Source: Actibacterium lipolyticum
GTDB taxonomy: Bacteria > Pseudomonadota > Alphaproteobacteria > Rhodobacterales > Rhodobacteraceae
Direction: 5' to 3'
NCBI RefSeq assembly: GCF_900184935.1
Contig: NZ_FXYE01000001.1
Location: forward strand, 434,001 to 498,000
DNA: 64,000 nt
Part shown: one piece after another, positions 1 through 9,169 of the stretch
How the letters are laid out: every line of letters starts with the position of its first letter
Numbering within the stretch: position 1 is the stretch's first letter
Made by a program: the position numbers and the translations under genes
The notes under the pieces: generated by a model
Told to the model about the DNA's origin: nothing
The model's database searches: none
The model's input: only the letters and a program-made list of their open reading frames with translations

Positions 1-1776
1 CGCGTCGAGGCGTTTTTGGAACAGCTACCTGAGGCCCGGCGCGTCCCGATCCTGAGGCTGGCCAATTGGCTGGGCGTGGTGTTCATCGCCTTCTGCTCGG
101 TCGAATTGAGCCGCTATATGGTGGCAGATTACACCGCAGGGACGCGGAACTGGGGGCTGATGTCGACGCTGCTGTGGATTCCACAGGTGCCGGTCGTACT
201 GGGGTTGGTCGGGTTCACGTCAATCCTGACATGTCGCGCGGCCGACGGCGCGGGGCGGAAGCACGTGGCGGTGCTGATAGTCGCGGGCGCCGCCGTGGCG
301 GGATTTTGTGCAGGCCGCAAGGGACTGTCGGTTGCGGGTCATACCGTCCCGTGGAGCTTGCTGATCGTTATTGGCGCGACCGCTATCTCGGCCGCGATCA
401 CCACCGGCTGGCGCAGTGGGGCGGTGATGGCCGGTTTGCTGGGCGTCGCCTGCGCCGCGATGATGCTTGCCGCCGGTGGCGGGCAGGCTGGCGCGGCCAT
501 CGTGATCCTGATCTTTGTCTTCGTTTTCCTCGCCTTGGGGATGCAGGTGGCTGTCGCGCTTGGCCTTGTCGGTGCGCTTGGTCTGATCTTCCTCCCGCCG
601 ATCCCGCAGACGGTCGTGGTGGCAGAACGCGTCTGGAACGGCGTCAACTCTTTCACTTACACAGCTGTACCCATGTTTGTTTTGATGGGTAGCCTTCTGA
701 TGCGTGCCGGCATTTCGCGCAGCCTTTTCGACGGGCTGGTCGTCTGGATGGGGCGCATTCCGGGTGGGCTGGCACAGGCCACGCTGACGGCCAGCGGGCT
801 GTTTGCGGCCCTGTCCGGGTCCTCGATCGCCACTGCCGCCACGATTGGCAAAGCCGCAGGGCAGGAAATGCTGGATCGCGGCTACAAGCCGTCACTGGCG
901 CTTGGCTCTATCGCCGGGGGCGGGACGCTTGGCATCCTGATCCCGCCCAGTGTACCGATGATCATTTTTGCGGCGATGGTCGGCGTCTCGGTAACGAAGC
1001 TGTTCGTTGCGGGCATCGTTCCGGGCTTGATGGTGCTGACCAGCATGATGGTAGCCGTCTGGATCTGGTGCCTGCTGAAACCCGAGGCAGGCCACACGGG
1101 CCGCGCTTATTCAATGGCCGAGAAAGCTCGTGCCTTTGTACAATTCGGCCCGTTCCTAGGTCTGATCGTGATCGTCATCGCATCGCTCTATTTCGGGGTC
1201 GTCACAGCGACCGAGGCCGGCGCACTTGGTGCTGCCCTTGCGCTGATCCTCGCGGGGTTTTCCGGCAAACTTTCGTTTGACATGATCCGGGGGGCGCTTC
1301 TGGAAACTGCCGCGCTGACCGGCGGCATCCTGTTCATTGTGATCGGGGCGGGGATGCTTAGCTGGCTGGTCGATTACCTGCGCATCGCGACGATGTTGGT
1401 CGAAGCGGTTGAGGGCAGCGGCATGCCCGTTGTGTCTGTCCTGCTGATGCTGATGGTCGTTTACCTGATCCTCGGCATGTTCATCGACCCGATTTCCATG
1501 ATGCTGATGACGGTGACGATCACCTATCCGATTGTCCTACACGCGGGATATGACGCGCTGTGGTTCGGCATTGCCCTGATGATGATGATCGAAGTCGGTC
1601 TCATCACGCCGCCGGTCGGCATCATCCTGTTCGTCCTGCGCGGTCTGTTCCCACAGGCCTCGTTCAAAGAGATTTCGACCGGGTCTCTCGTCTTTGTCGG
1701 CGTCATCCTAGCCAATGTCATCCTGATTGCGGTGTTCCCGCAGATTGTCACCTGGCTGCCAAGCCTGATGCGCTGA
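1..1776 (+). CDS. TRAP transporter fused permease (DctQ-DctM), 5' partial
   Basis: The frame is open from base 1, so the true start lies upstream; the first in-frame start codon inside the window is a TTG at 16. The N-terminal part (LANWLGVVF, then IPQVPVVLGLVGF) is the end of a small DctQ permease. From about residue 150 the chain becomes a DctM large permease, with the family motifs SGSSIATAATIGK, GTLGILIPPSVPMI and GLITPPVGIILFVL. It should import a carboxylic acid across the inner membrane with an extracellular binding protein, probably encoded upstream. It lies 29 bp before a CoA ligase gene, so the substrate is probably activated to a CoA ester after uptake. Family is clear; substrate is inferred. 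Confidence 0.9.
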   Translation, partial: RVEAFLEQLPEARRVPILRLANWLGVVFIAFCSVELSRYMVADYTAGTRNWGLMSTLLWIPQVPVVLGLVGFTSILTCRAADGAGRKHVAVLIVAGAAVAGFCAGRKGLSVAGHTVPWSLLIVIGATAISAAITTGWRSGAVMAGLLGVACAAMMLAAGGGQAGAAIVILIFVFVFLALGMQVAVALGLVGALGLIFLPPIPQTVVVAERVWNGVNSFTYTAVPMFVLMGSLLMRAGISRSLFDGLVVWMGRIPGGLAQATLTASGLFAALSGSSIATAATIGKAAGQEMLDRGYKPSLALGSIAGGGTLGILIPPSVPMIIFAAMVGVSVTKLFVAGIVPGLMVLTSMMVAVWIWCLLKPEAGHTGRAYSMAEKARAFVQFGPFLGLIVIVIASLYFGVVTATEAGALGAALALILAGFSGKLSFDMIRGALLETAALTGGILFIVIGAGMLSWLVDYLRIATMLVEAVEGSGMPVVSVLLMLMVVYLILGMFIDPISMMLMTVTITYPIVLHAGYDALWFGIALMMMIEVGLITPPVGIILFVLRGLFPQASFKEISTGSLVFVGVILANVILIAVFPQIVTWLPSLMR

Positions 1777-1805
1777 TCAACACTCAATAGGGAGGAGGAA
1801 TTCCC

Positions 1806-3449
1806 ATGCCAAACAGAGAGCTAACCCCGCAGATCACCGCCCGCGTGGCCGATCTGACCGGTACATATACTGCCCCTGACGCCTGCGCCGGTTTTTTGCT
1901 GTGCGATCGGCATCCGGCAGACCGCGTGGCCTATCGCATCATCGGTGAGGGCGCGCCCGTCGACCTGACCTTCGGTGCGCTCAAGGCACGCTCCGAAAAG
2001 CTGGCCAGCGGGCTAAGCCAACTGGGTTTTGGACCCGGCGACCGGATCGCGACGTTGATGTCGAAAGGCGACGACTACCTTGTCACGTTGCTGGCGGTTT
2101 GGCGGCTTGGCGCGGTCTACGTGCCATTGTTTACGGCCTTCGCGCGCGGCGCGATTGAAATGCGTCTTGAATCAAGTCGTGCGAAACTTGTGGTGTGCGA
2201 TGCCTCCCAAAGATCGAAACTAGAAGGTCTGGTGGGTGACGCCTTGCCTGACCTGAGGGTTGGTCAGTTTGAAGAGGTCGACTGTGATCTGTCGATGCGG
2301 GCCATCGAACGCTCTGGCAAAACCGGGTTCCCGGCTTATATCGCCGGCGGGGATGGCGCTGTGATCGAGGTCTATACCTCGGGCACGACCGGCAAGCCCA
2401 AGGGTGTTGTCGTTCCCTTGCGCGCTTGGGCCGGGTTTCAGGCCTATGGCGAATTCGGTCTGGGCTTGACGCAGGGCGATGTCTTCTGGAACGCGGCGGA
2501 TCCAGGTTGGGCCTACGGGCTCTATTTCGGGGTGATTTCGTCGCTCACTAATGGCGTAACCGCGATTATGCATACCGAGAAATTCTCCGCCGACGGCACT
2601 CTTGCCGTGCTGCGGGATCAAGGGGTCACGAACTTTACCGCCGCGCCAACGGTCTACCGTAGTCTTAAGGCGCATGGGGTCGAACCGGGGGGCATCCGAC
2701 TGAAGAATGCCTCCAGCGCTGGGGAGCCGTTGACACCGGATGTGAACGAATGGGCTCCAAATACGCTTGGGGTCGAGGTGCATGACCACTTTGGCCAGAC
2801 CGAGGCCGGAATGCTGGTGAATAACCATCACCACCCTGATCTGAAGCGACCGATCAAGCCGGGGTCGATGGGCCAATCGCTGCCCGGCTGGGACATGACG
2901 GTGGTCGACGCCGAAACACACGAAGAGCTTGGCCCCGATCAGCCAGGCCTGTTGGCGGCGCGCCTTTCGAAAAGCCCATTTGCGTGGTTTTCAGGTTACC
3001 GCAGCGCGCCCGAGAAGAACGCTGAGCGGCTAACGCCTTGTGGCCGCTGGTATCTGACTGGCGATCTGGCAAAATATGATGCCGAAGGGTCTTTCCGTTT
3101 CTCATCGCGGGATGACGACGTGATCATCATGGCGGGCTATCGGATCGGGCCGTTCGACATCGAGTCCGTGATCTCGACCCACCCGGCCGTGCGCGAGGTT
3201 GCCGTGGTTGCGGTGCCAGACGAAATCCGGGGCGAAGTTCTGGAAGCCGTCGTCGTGCTGAATACGGGGTCCGAGCCTTCGGACGTCCTGTCAGACGAGA
3301 TCAAGCAGAAGGTCCGCACGGATTACGCCACCTATGCCTATCCGCGTCGGGTGCACTACCGGGAAGATCTGCCCAAGACGCCTTCAGGAAAGATTCAGCG
3401 CTTCTTAATCCGACAGGATCTGCGCCGCGCGCTGGAGGTGTCGGAATGA
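1806..3449 (+). CDS. AMP-forming acyl-CoA synthetase
   Basis: 547 residues, normal for the ANL adenylating superfamily. The P-loop-like motif YTSGTTGKPKG, the A5 motif FGQTEAGM, the hinge region TGDLAKYD with RDDDVIIMAGYRIGP, and the C-terminal lysine motif PKTPSGKIQR are all present, so the enzyme looks intact. The stretch DPGWAYGLYFG recalls medium-chain or aromatic acyl-CoA synthetases. A GGAGGAGG ribosome site sits just before the ATG. It would make a CoA thioester from the acid delivered by the upstream transporter, at the cost of ATP to AMP. Its stop overlaps the next start (ATGA), which indicates translational coupling. The exact acid is not decidable from sequence. Confidence 0.9.
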   Translation: MPNRELTPQITARVADLTGTYTAPDACAGFLLCDRHPADRVAYRIIGEGAPVDLTFGALKARSEKLASGLSQLGFGPGDRIATLMSKGDDYLVTLLAVWRLGAVYVPLFTAFARGAIEMRLESSRAKLVVCDASQRSKLEGLVGDALPDLRVGQFEEVDCDLSMRAIERSGKTGFPAYIAGGDGAVIEVYTSGTTGKPKGVVVPLRAWAGFQAYGEFGLGLTQGDVFWNAADPGWAYGLYFGVISSLTNGVTAIMHTEKFSADGTLAVLRDQGVTNFTAAPTVYRSLKAHGVEPGGIRLKNASSAGEPLTPDVNEWAPNTLGVEVHDHFGQTEAGMLVNNHHHPDLKRPIKPGSMGQSLPGWDMTVVDAETHEELGPDQPGLLAARLSKSPFAWFSGYRSAPEKNAERLTPCGRWYLTGDLAKYDAEGSFRFSSRDDDVIIMAGYRIGPFDIESVISTHPAVREVAVVAVPDEIRGEVLEAVVVLNTGSEPSDVLSDEIKQKVRTDYATYAYPRRVHYREDLPKTPSGKIQRFLIRQDLRRALEVSE

Positions 3450-4210
3450 GGCTTCAAGGCAACGCAGGGATTGTGACCGGGGCCGCGTCCGGCCTTGGTC
3501 GCGCTACAGCCGAACGGCTGGCGGCCGAAGGCGCGCAGCTTGTCCTGATAGACATGAACAAAGACGGCCTGGAAAAAGTCCGCAGCAACTTGCCCGGCAC
3601 CCATGTCACCGCCCAGGCAGACATCTGCGATCCCGATCAGGTGCGTGCGGCGATAGACGCGGGCGTTCAGGCCTTTGGTGCCCTGCGGTTTGTGGTGAAC
3701 TGTGCCGGCATTCCTTCGGCAGCCAAGACTGTGTCGCGCGGAGTGGCGCATGATCTGGACCTCTGGAACCGCGTCATCGGCATCAACCTGACAGGATCGT
3801 TCAACGTGCTGCGTCTGACGGCCGAGAAAATGATCGCCAATGACGAGGGCGGTGACGGCCAGCGTGGGGTGATCGTCAATACCAGCTCCATCGCGGCGTT
3901 TGATGGGCTAAAGGGACAAGCCGCCTATACCGCCAGCAAGGCGGCGGTTGCGGGCATGACGCTGCCGATCGCGCGTGACCTAGCCGATCACGGTATCCGC
4001 TGCGTCGCCATCGCGCCGGGTGTGTTCGAAACCGAACTGACTGCCAGCGTGCCCGAAAAGGGACGCGAGGCGATGGAGCGCAACTTCCTCTTCCCGCGCC
4101 GCACGGGCCATCCGGCAGAGTTCGCCGACATGGTGTTGACGCTGATCACGAACCCTTACCTGAATGGCGACTGCTTCCGCATCGACGGCGGCACCCGCTT
4201 TGCCCCATAG
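3446..4210 (+). CDS. SDR dehydrogenase, 3-hydroxyacyl-CoA dehydrogenase type
   Basis: 254 residues with a classical short-chain dehydrogenase fold: cofactor motif TGAASGLG at 11-18, NCAG at 85-88, catalytic Ser147/148, Tyr161 and Lys165 (YTASK). D36 at the end of the second strand (LVLIDMN) suggests NAD rather than NADP. The insert with FDGLKGQAAY and the C-terminal FLFPRRTGHPAEFADMV resemble type II 3-hydroxyacyl-CoA dehydrogenases (HSD17B10-like), which act in isoleucine and branched acyl-CoA oxidation. Within this operon it would oxidise the hydroxyacyl-CoA made by the hydratase for the thiolase to cleave. The role rests on family and context. Confidence 0.87.
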   Translation: MRLQGNAGIVTGAASGLGRATAERLAAEGAQLVLIDMNKDGLEKVRSNLPGTHVTAQADICDPDQVRAAIDAGVQAFGALRFVVNCAGIPSAAKTVSRGVAHDLDLWNRVIGINLTGSFNVLRLTAEKMIANDEGGDGQRGVIVNTSSIAAFDGLKGQAAYTASKAAVAGMTLPIARDLADHGIRCVAIAPGVFETELTASVPEKGREAMERNFLFPRRTGHPAEFADMVLTLITNPYLNGDCFRIDGGTRFAP

Positions 4211-4227
4211 CCTCCGGAGACCCTTAA

Positions 4228-5394
4228 ATGACCAAAGATGTCTATATCCTCGGCACCGCGAGAACCCCGATCGGGGGGCTGCTGGGTGAATTGTCCGGTC
4301 TGAGTGCCGTCCAATTGGGGGCACATGCCGCCCGCGCGACGGGCGAACGCGCGGGACTTGCCCTCGAAGCGGTCGAGCAGTGTTTCATGGGCTGCGTCCT
4401 CCCTGCAGGGTTGGGGCAGGCCCCCGCGCGACAGGTTGCCCTGTCCGCGGGCCTGCCCAGATCGACGCAAGCCACGACGGTGAACAAGATGTGCGGATCC
4501 GGCTTGCAGGCCGCGATCCTGGCGCACGACCGGATCAAGGCGGGCGGCGCGTCGATCATCCTTGCCGGAGGAATGGAAAGCATGTCCAATGCTCCGCATC
4601 TGTTGCCGCGCCAACGGCAGGGGATAAAGTTCGGCAATGGGGCAATCATCGACTCCATGTCCCGTGACGGCCTTGAAGATGCTTATGAACCGGGTACGCT
4701 GATGGGGCAGTTTGCGGACCGATCCTCGGTCGCGCATCAGGTCAGCCGCGAAGAACTGGACGATTTTGCCGTCATGTCGCTGGAACGCGCCATGGCCGGG
4801 GCCTCAAGCGACGAAATCGCCGAAGTCGAGGTCACCTCGCGCCGTGGAGTGCAGGTCGTGAGCACCGACGAACAACCCCGCAACGCGGATATCGGCAAGA
4901 TCCCGCAGTTGAGGCCGGCCTTTGGCCCAGAGGGGCGCACGACGGCGGCCAATGCGTCGTCGATCTCGGATGGGGCGTCGAACATGATCCTTGCGACGGC
5001 CGAAGCCGTTCCAGCGCAGGCGCCCCGCGTGCGCATTCTGGGGCATGGCTGTTATGCCGCTGATCCCGACCAGTTCTGTTCCGCGCCCGGCTTTGCGATG
5101 GCGGACCTGCTGTCCACGATCGGCTGGGAGGCCGAGGATGTCGACCTATATGAGGTGAACGAAGCCTTTGCCGTGGTCCCCATCCTTGCCGCACGCCACA
5201 TCGGTGTGTCGCTGGACAGGGTGAACGTCCGTGGCGGCGCCTGCGCCCTTGGCCACCCAATCGGGACCAGCGGGGCGCGTATTGTGACGACTCTCGTCAA
5301 CTCTTTGATAGCGCGCGGTGGCGGGCGGGGCATGGCCTCGATTTGCCTCGGCGGCGGAGAGGCGTTGGCCATGGCACTGGAGGTGACCGGATGA
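4228..5394 (+). CDS. Thiolase (acetyl-CoA C-acyltransferase)
   Basis: 388 residues, full length. The nucleophilic Cys89 lies in NKMCGSG, His343 in GHPIGTSG, and the second catalytic Cys373 in CLGGGEA; NEAFAVVP is also present, so all catalytic residues are in place. It should cleave a 3-ketoacyl-CoA with CoA, releasing acetyl- or propionyl-CoA. It starts 17 bp after the dehydrogenase and shares ATGA with the following hydratase gene. The usual GGGMG near the C-terminus reads GGGEA here, a mild deviation. Degradative use is inferred from the operon; biosynthetic acetyl-CoA acetyltransferase activity is the alternative. Confidence 0.9.
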   Translation: MTKDVYILGTARTPIGGLLGELSGLSAVQLGAHAARATGERAGLALEAVEQCFMGCVLPAGLGQAPARQVALSAGLPRSTQATTVNKMCGSGLQAAILAHDRIKAGGASIILAGGMESMSNAPHLLPRQRQGIKFGNGAIIDSMSRDGLEDAYEPGTLMGQFADRSSVAHQVSREELDDFAVMSLERAMAGASSDEIAEVEVTSRRGVQVVSTDEQPRNADIGKIPQLRPAFGPEGRTTAANASSISDGASNMILATAEAVPAQAPRVRILGHGCYAADPDQFCSAPGFAMADLLSTIGWEAEDVDLYEVNEAFAVVPILAARHIGVSLDRVNVRGGACALGHPIGTSGARIVTTLVNSLIARGGGRGMASICLGGGEALAMALEVTG

Positions 5395-6173
5395 CCCAGA
5401 CCCAAGCACAGACAAAATCGCGCACCCTGACCCGGATCTGCCGGGTGGAGAACGGGATCGCTTGGATCACCATGGATCGACCCGACAAGGCCAATGCCGT
5501 CAGCACCGCCCTGCTGGCCGATATCCTTGAAGCACTGGATGCGGCCGAGCGAACACCCGGTGTCAACGCAGTGGTGTTCTCGGGCGAGGGGCGGCATTTC
5601 TGTGCTGGCGCGGACTTGTCCGAATTTCTGGCCGAGGGCGCGTCGGCCTTTCGTCGCCTTCTGAACGCCTTCCGCGAGGTTTGCACCCGTTTCGAAAAGT
5701 CGCCCCTGCCGATAATTGCCATGGCGCAGGGGGCCGCACGGGCCGGTGGCCTTGAGCTGATGCTTTGCTGTGATGCGGTGGTCGCCGATGAGGGCGCGAC
5801 AATCGGCGACGCGCACATGTTGCGCAACCTACTGCCGGGGGGCGGCAACAGCGTCCGCCTGCCGCGCACCATCGGGCATCAACGCGCCAAGTGGATGATC
5901 CTATCGGGCCAGTCGATCTCGGCAAAGCAGGCGCAGGACTGGGGGATCGTGACCCGGTGTGTGGCGCAGGGCTCCCTGCGGTCAGAAACCCTCAGCGTCG
6001 TGGCTGAAATGACCGTGGGGCATCGCGATACCATCGCACGCGCGAAATCGCTGCTGGTCGCTGTGGACAAGCTTGGCTTTGAAGAGGCGCTGCAGAACGA
6101 GATCGTGCATCTCGAGCAACATTCCACAAGCCAGGCTCTGAGAAAGAGCTTGGCCGGGTTCCTCCGCGCCTGA
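5391..6173 (+). CDS. Enoyl-CoA hydratase/isomerase family protein
   Basis: 260 residues of crotonase fold. Motifs seen are the oxyanion-hole segments GRHFCAGADLSEF and AQGAARAGGLELMLCCDAVVA. Only one likely acidic catalytic residue, the Glu in GGLELML, is evident; the second segment reads HMLRNLLPGGG, so hydratase versus isomerase activity is uncertain. The ATG is chosen because it overlaps the thiolase stop (ATGA). An in-frame upstream start at 5343 would lie wholly inside the thiolase gene. It is the last gene of the five-gene uptake and beta-oxidation operon and ends 70 bp from the convergent regulator gene. Confidence 0.87.
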   Translation: MTQTQAQTKSRTLTRICRVENGIAWITMDRPDKANAVSTALLADILEALDAAERTPGVNAVVFSGEGRHFCAGADLSEFLAEGASAFRRLLNAFREVCTRFEKSPLPIIAMAQGAARAGGLELMLCCDAVVADEGATIGDAHMLRNLLPGGGNSVRLPRTIGHQRAKWMILSGQSISAKQAQDWGIVTRCVAQGSLRSETLSVVAEMTVGHRDTIARAKSLLVAVDKLGFEEALQNEIVHLEQHSTSQALRKSLAGFLRA

Positions 6174-6243
6174 ATTTGGCAGGTGCGCTGGCGGCCAGGA
6201 TCCGGTGCGCCAGCTCGCCTCCAAACCTCACGACGAAACGCAG

Positions 6244-7089
6244 TTAAGCGGACGCCTTTCCGACCACGGCGCGCACACAGAAATCCGCGATGGCCTCGAC
6301 CTGGGCCAGTTGCTCTGCCTCAGTGATATCGTTGACCCGGGCCATCGGTCCAACCAACGCCTCGAACAAAGACCCAACAATGCAAGCGGCCGACACTTGC
6401 GCGGGTTGATCCACAAAGGCCCCTTCGTGAATGCCCCGGTCAATCACTGTCTCGAAAACGCGCATCAGTTTCTGGCGATAGCGCAGCCGCTCCACCTCAA
6501 TCTCGCTTTCGACGGGTTCGGCGACAAGCGCATACCCCATCCGGCGCCCCCGGACCGCGCGGCTGCCGAAGGTGTAGGCGCACCGACGCAGAATTTCCTT
6601 CGCAGGCTCGTCCCCCATGGCGATGCCGGCTACGACATCGACCTCATGCTGGGATACATGCGCGACGACTTGGACCAGCAGGGCTGTGCGCGACTTGTAA
6701 TTGCGATACAGCGTCCCCTGGGCAAGCCCGGCGCGTTCGGCAATTGTGCTGATCTGCGCGTCACGAAAACCCACCTCAGACACGAGTTCTATTGCGGCCG
6801 CCAAAAGCCGCGCCTTTTTGTCATGCTGCGGAAAGGCAACCATTCCCGGCGTGTCAGACAGCACAGCTGGCGCGGATGCCGGCAGTTCAGGAGCAACTCC
6901 GGAGTGCTTCGCCTCATGCTCAAGATACCAATTTTCAGCAAAACGGCGTGCTTCATCAAGATTTTCGGTTTTTGTGCTCGCCCGCTCGCTCACACCACCG
7001 AAACTGCCCTGACATTGCCAGTAGCGACTGTTTGCTCTGCGGTACAGGTTTACCCTGCCTCCGACCGCCTCGTGTTTTTCGCTTTTCAT
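6244..7089 (-). CDS. TetR-family regulator with integrase-like N-terminal domain
   Basis: 281 residues from the ATG at 7087-7089, which has AGGA about ten bases upstream; a weaker in-frame ATG at 7155 would add 22 residues. The C-terminal two thirds is a TetR regulator: helix-turn-helix around LLAAAIELVSEVGF and TIAERAGLAQGTLYRNY, then a ligand-binding domain. The first 60 residues are not TetR-like. VNLYRRANSRYWQ, the GG turn, ASTKTENLDEARRFAENWYL and a charged end match the N-terminal arm-type DNA-binding domain of tyrosine integrases from related bacteria, as I remember them. It is convergent with the beta-oxidation operon, so control of that operon is likely. The fusion is read from sequence; its function is unknown. 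Confidence 0.85.
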   Translation of the reverse strand: MKSEKHEAVGGRVNLYRRANSRYWQCQGSFGGVSERASTKTENLDEARRFAENWYLEHEAKHSGVAPELPASAPAVLSDTPGMVAFPQHDKKARLLAAAIELVSEVGFRDAQISTIAERAGLAQGTLYRNYKSRTALLVQVVAHVSQHEVDVVAGIAMGDEPAKEILRRCAYTFGSRAVRGRRMGYALVAEPVESEIEVERLRYRQKLMRVFETVIDRGIHEGAFVDQPAQVSAACIVGSLFEALVGPMARVNDITEAEQLAQVEAIADFCVRAVVGKASA

Positions 7090-7535
7090 GGTGCCCAAGT
7101 CCTGCCGTGTGAAAAATTTATAATCAAAGATCAGTGTTTTCACAATGTTCTTCAATTTCAGATGCCCACGGCTGCCATGGCGGTGCGGTCCTTAACGCAA
7201 GCTGGGCCATTTCGACCTTTGGCACCCGGTTGAAGCTGTTTTTTCGCCAGAAATGCGGCAAAAATTCCGGGGAACTGCTGGGAATGGCCGTAGCTGATTT
7301 CAGTGTCGATCAGCTCCAGGTTAACTTGCAAGGCCAAGCTCAATGTCCGCTTTAGGCCGAGGACCTGAAGCGCGTTCGTGCGAGCGGCCAATGTCAGCTT
7401 CCGGCCCAAAGCTGCCGTTCATCCCGTGATCGACTTGCTGCAATGCGGCCCGCCATAGGAGACATCGCTGCAATGGCGCGATCTCGGCCTGCTCAAAAGA
7501 CTGGAACGCGGGACGGAGCGGACCTTCGGAAGCTT
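7090..7535. other. Non-coding stretch upstream of the TetR gene
   Basis: No convincing gene is seen. The part next to the regulator is AT-rich and probably holds its promoter. The rest contains fragments such as AATGTCCGCTTT and AAGCTGCCGTTC, which recall degenerate intergenic repeats in this genome; the second fragment also occurs in the repeat copy at 12626. Confidence 0.5.
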
Positions 7536-7820
7536 CTAGCGCAATACCTGAGCGAGTTCGTACGCTCTCCTGCGCTCTCGGTGGAGCAAATCATTGGCTG
7601 ATGCTGGTGCGTCTAAGACAAGGTCGTTGAAACTTCCCATTCCGCCATACAGACCCAAGAACAATTGGACACAATAACCATCTGAGTTTTCGGCGATCTG
7701 CCGGACACGTCGGACTTTCTTAAGCCAGTGACCTTTTTCATGTTGGGCAAGTAGCTTCTCCAAATGGGTAAGGCTTTCCATGAAGTCAACAAGGTCAGGG
7801 TGCAAATTCGGCGGTTTCAT
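7536..7820 (-). CDS. Small protein resembling DUF6966
   Basis: 94 residues, no signal peptide or membrane segment. An N-terminal helical part (DFMESLTHLEKLLAQHEKG) precedes GYCVQLFLGLYGGMGSFNDL. The GGMGSFNDLVL motif is what I associate with the small DUF6966 family. The role of that family is unknown, though its members often occur as isolated accessory genes. It stands alone on its strand, with non-coding DNA on both sides. That it is a real gene rests on this motif and on protein-like composition. Confidence 0.55.
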   Translation of the reverse strand: MKPPNLHPDLVDFMESLTHLEKLLAQHEKGHWLKKVRRVRQIAENSDGYCVQLFLGLYGGMGSFNDLVLDAPASANDLLHRERRRAYELAQVLR

Positions 7821-8118
7821 GGCACCACTCTAACTGCCCAGAGCATCGTTTCAAAGTAGGTCCTGTTTGGTAGGTCTGGGCTCCTAGCGGACCTCGGAGG
7901 CGGTTCAGCATCTTTGGTATATGGACGAAAGACCGGCTTCACTCATCGGCCCAAACCTGCCGTCCGAATTACTTTCTGTTGCTGCGTCAGCATTGACGCT
8001 TAGGGTTTTCTATGCGGAACATTATGAACTTTCTAAAAAATTACTTAGTTGGCCGCTTCTTAGAAATAGGTAGATGTGTCATCAAGGGCGGATTGATTTA
8101 TCTTGATGAGAGATTCCA

Positions 8119-8805
8119 GTGGCCATACTTTTGGATACCGATTGGGGTGGGCCGTTTTATGACGCGATTTCGTTTGAGTATTGCAGTCGGAAAGACGCCG
8201 AGCCACTAGAGCGATACAAACAAGAGTGTGAGCAGCGCTTACGCGAGCTTGATTTCCAAAGGTTCAAAGAAAAAAAGCATCCGTTTGAGATGAGATGGGT
8301 CGAATATCCAAGATGGGCTGATCACGTGCCGAACCGGATACGGTTAACCAAGGGTGTGGCCTTACCAGATTACGTGCATGATTCCGGGTTCGGCATGTTG
8401 GCGTCCGAAACTCTCAAAGGTTTGATAGAAGACGTAGAGCCACCCGGCGCGGGCTTTTCATTGTTTCCCATCGATGTGTATTTGCCAGATAACAGTTTGT
8501 ATCAGGAACAATATTACGTTTGGGATGTTTTCCGAAAGGTTGACGCCATCGACCCGAGTTCCAAAGGCGTGAAGTCGGTCGGCGGCCCTGTGGATGGGCA
8601 TCATTCTTGGACCTATACAGCAGGCGGCGTCAAAAGAACTCGGGAAACGCTTGCCGTCAAACGGGATGTTATCGCAGGTATGGCGGCATGGAACGACATT
8701 CGTATGAGCAATGGCGGTTGCTTCATCGCGGATGCCTTGTTCAATAAAATGCAATTTCACGCTCTGACCGGATTTAGCCCCAGGTCCGAATGGTCGGAAG
8801 TTTAG
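8119..8805 (+). CDS. Imm11/DUF1629-like immunity-type protein
   Basis: 228 residues from a GTG; an in-frame TGA at 8107 makes this the only reasonable upstream start, with GAGAG about 6-10 bases before it. There is no signal peptide or membrane helix. The C-terminal half has the pattern SETLKGLIEDVEPPGAGFSL, FPIDVY and FIADALFNKMQFHALTGF, which resembles the Imm11 (DUF1629) immunity proteins of polymorphic toxin systems. No toxin gene accompanies it within several kb, so it may be an orphan or acquired immunity gene. The family call is from memory of the motif pattern and is tentative. Confidence 0.55.
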   Translation: MAILLDTDWGGPFYDAISFEYCSRKDAEPLERYKQECEQRLRELDFQRFKEKKHPFEMRWVEYPRWADHVPNRIRLTKGVALPDYVHDSGFGMLASETLKGLIEDVEPPGAGFSLFPIDVYLPDNSLYQEQYYVWDVFRKVDAIDPSSKGVKSVGGPVDGHHSWTYTAGGVKRTRETLAVKRDVIAGMAAWNDIRMSNGGCFIADALFNKMQFHALTGFSPRSEWSEV

Positions 8806-9169
8806 CCACGTCGTTGTTGACTTTAGAGGCGTCGCAAAAGTTTCCTAACTTTGGGTTCAAACCTACCGTTCTCCGCTTTGCAGTATCTCAAACCTCAGGT
8901 ATCCGAAGCCCGGTCACGAACGGCCCAAACCGGACCTTCATCCCGGCGTCCAGCGCAGCATTGCAGCTTCATCGAACCGGTCATTCGCTCCGCACGCGAG
9001 AATATGCGTGCCCCGATGACTGCAATGCGGGACAAAGCGGTCGTTGCCATAGCAGCAGTATCACTTAACATTGCGAGTCTCAAAACTGTTCGTAAATGCA
9101 TTGTGCCGGGTTAAGCTTGCACTTCCCGATATGGAGCTGGATGAAGGCTTGGCGGCCTTGTGCCAATCC
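8806..9169. other. Non-coding stretch with a degenerate repeat copy
   Basis: No gene is supported here. The stretch contains one copy (8851-8885) of a 35-bp element that recurs at 12626-12660, followed by further low-complexity, repeat-like text. Short open frames on both strands show no ribosome site or recognisable protein. Confidence 0.5.
8851..8885 (+). repeat. Intergenic repeat, copy A
   Basis: Begins TTGGGTTCAAACCTACCGTT and continues to a TTGCAGTA end. It matches the segment at 12626-12660 at about 29 of 35 positions when read by eye. Both copies lie in intergenic DNA of the accessory part of the window. Confidence 0.5.

Noticed and set aside
6205-7233. 342-codon plus-strand frame opposite the TetR gene
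   Set aside because: The minus-strand protein has clear TetR and integrase-like motifs; the plus frame has none.
8012-8209. 65-codon frame overlapping the start of the Imm11-like gene
   Set aside because: Runs into the first 90 bases of the better supported gene in another frame and lacks a ribosome site; a frameshifted N-terminus was considered but not supported.
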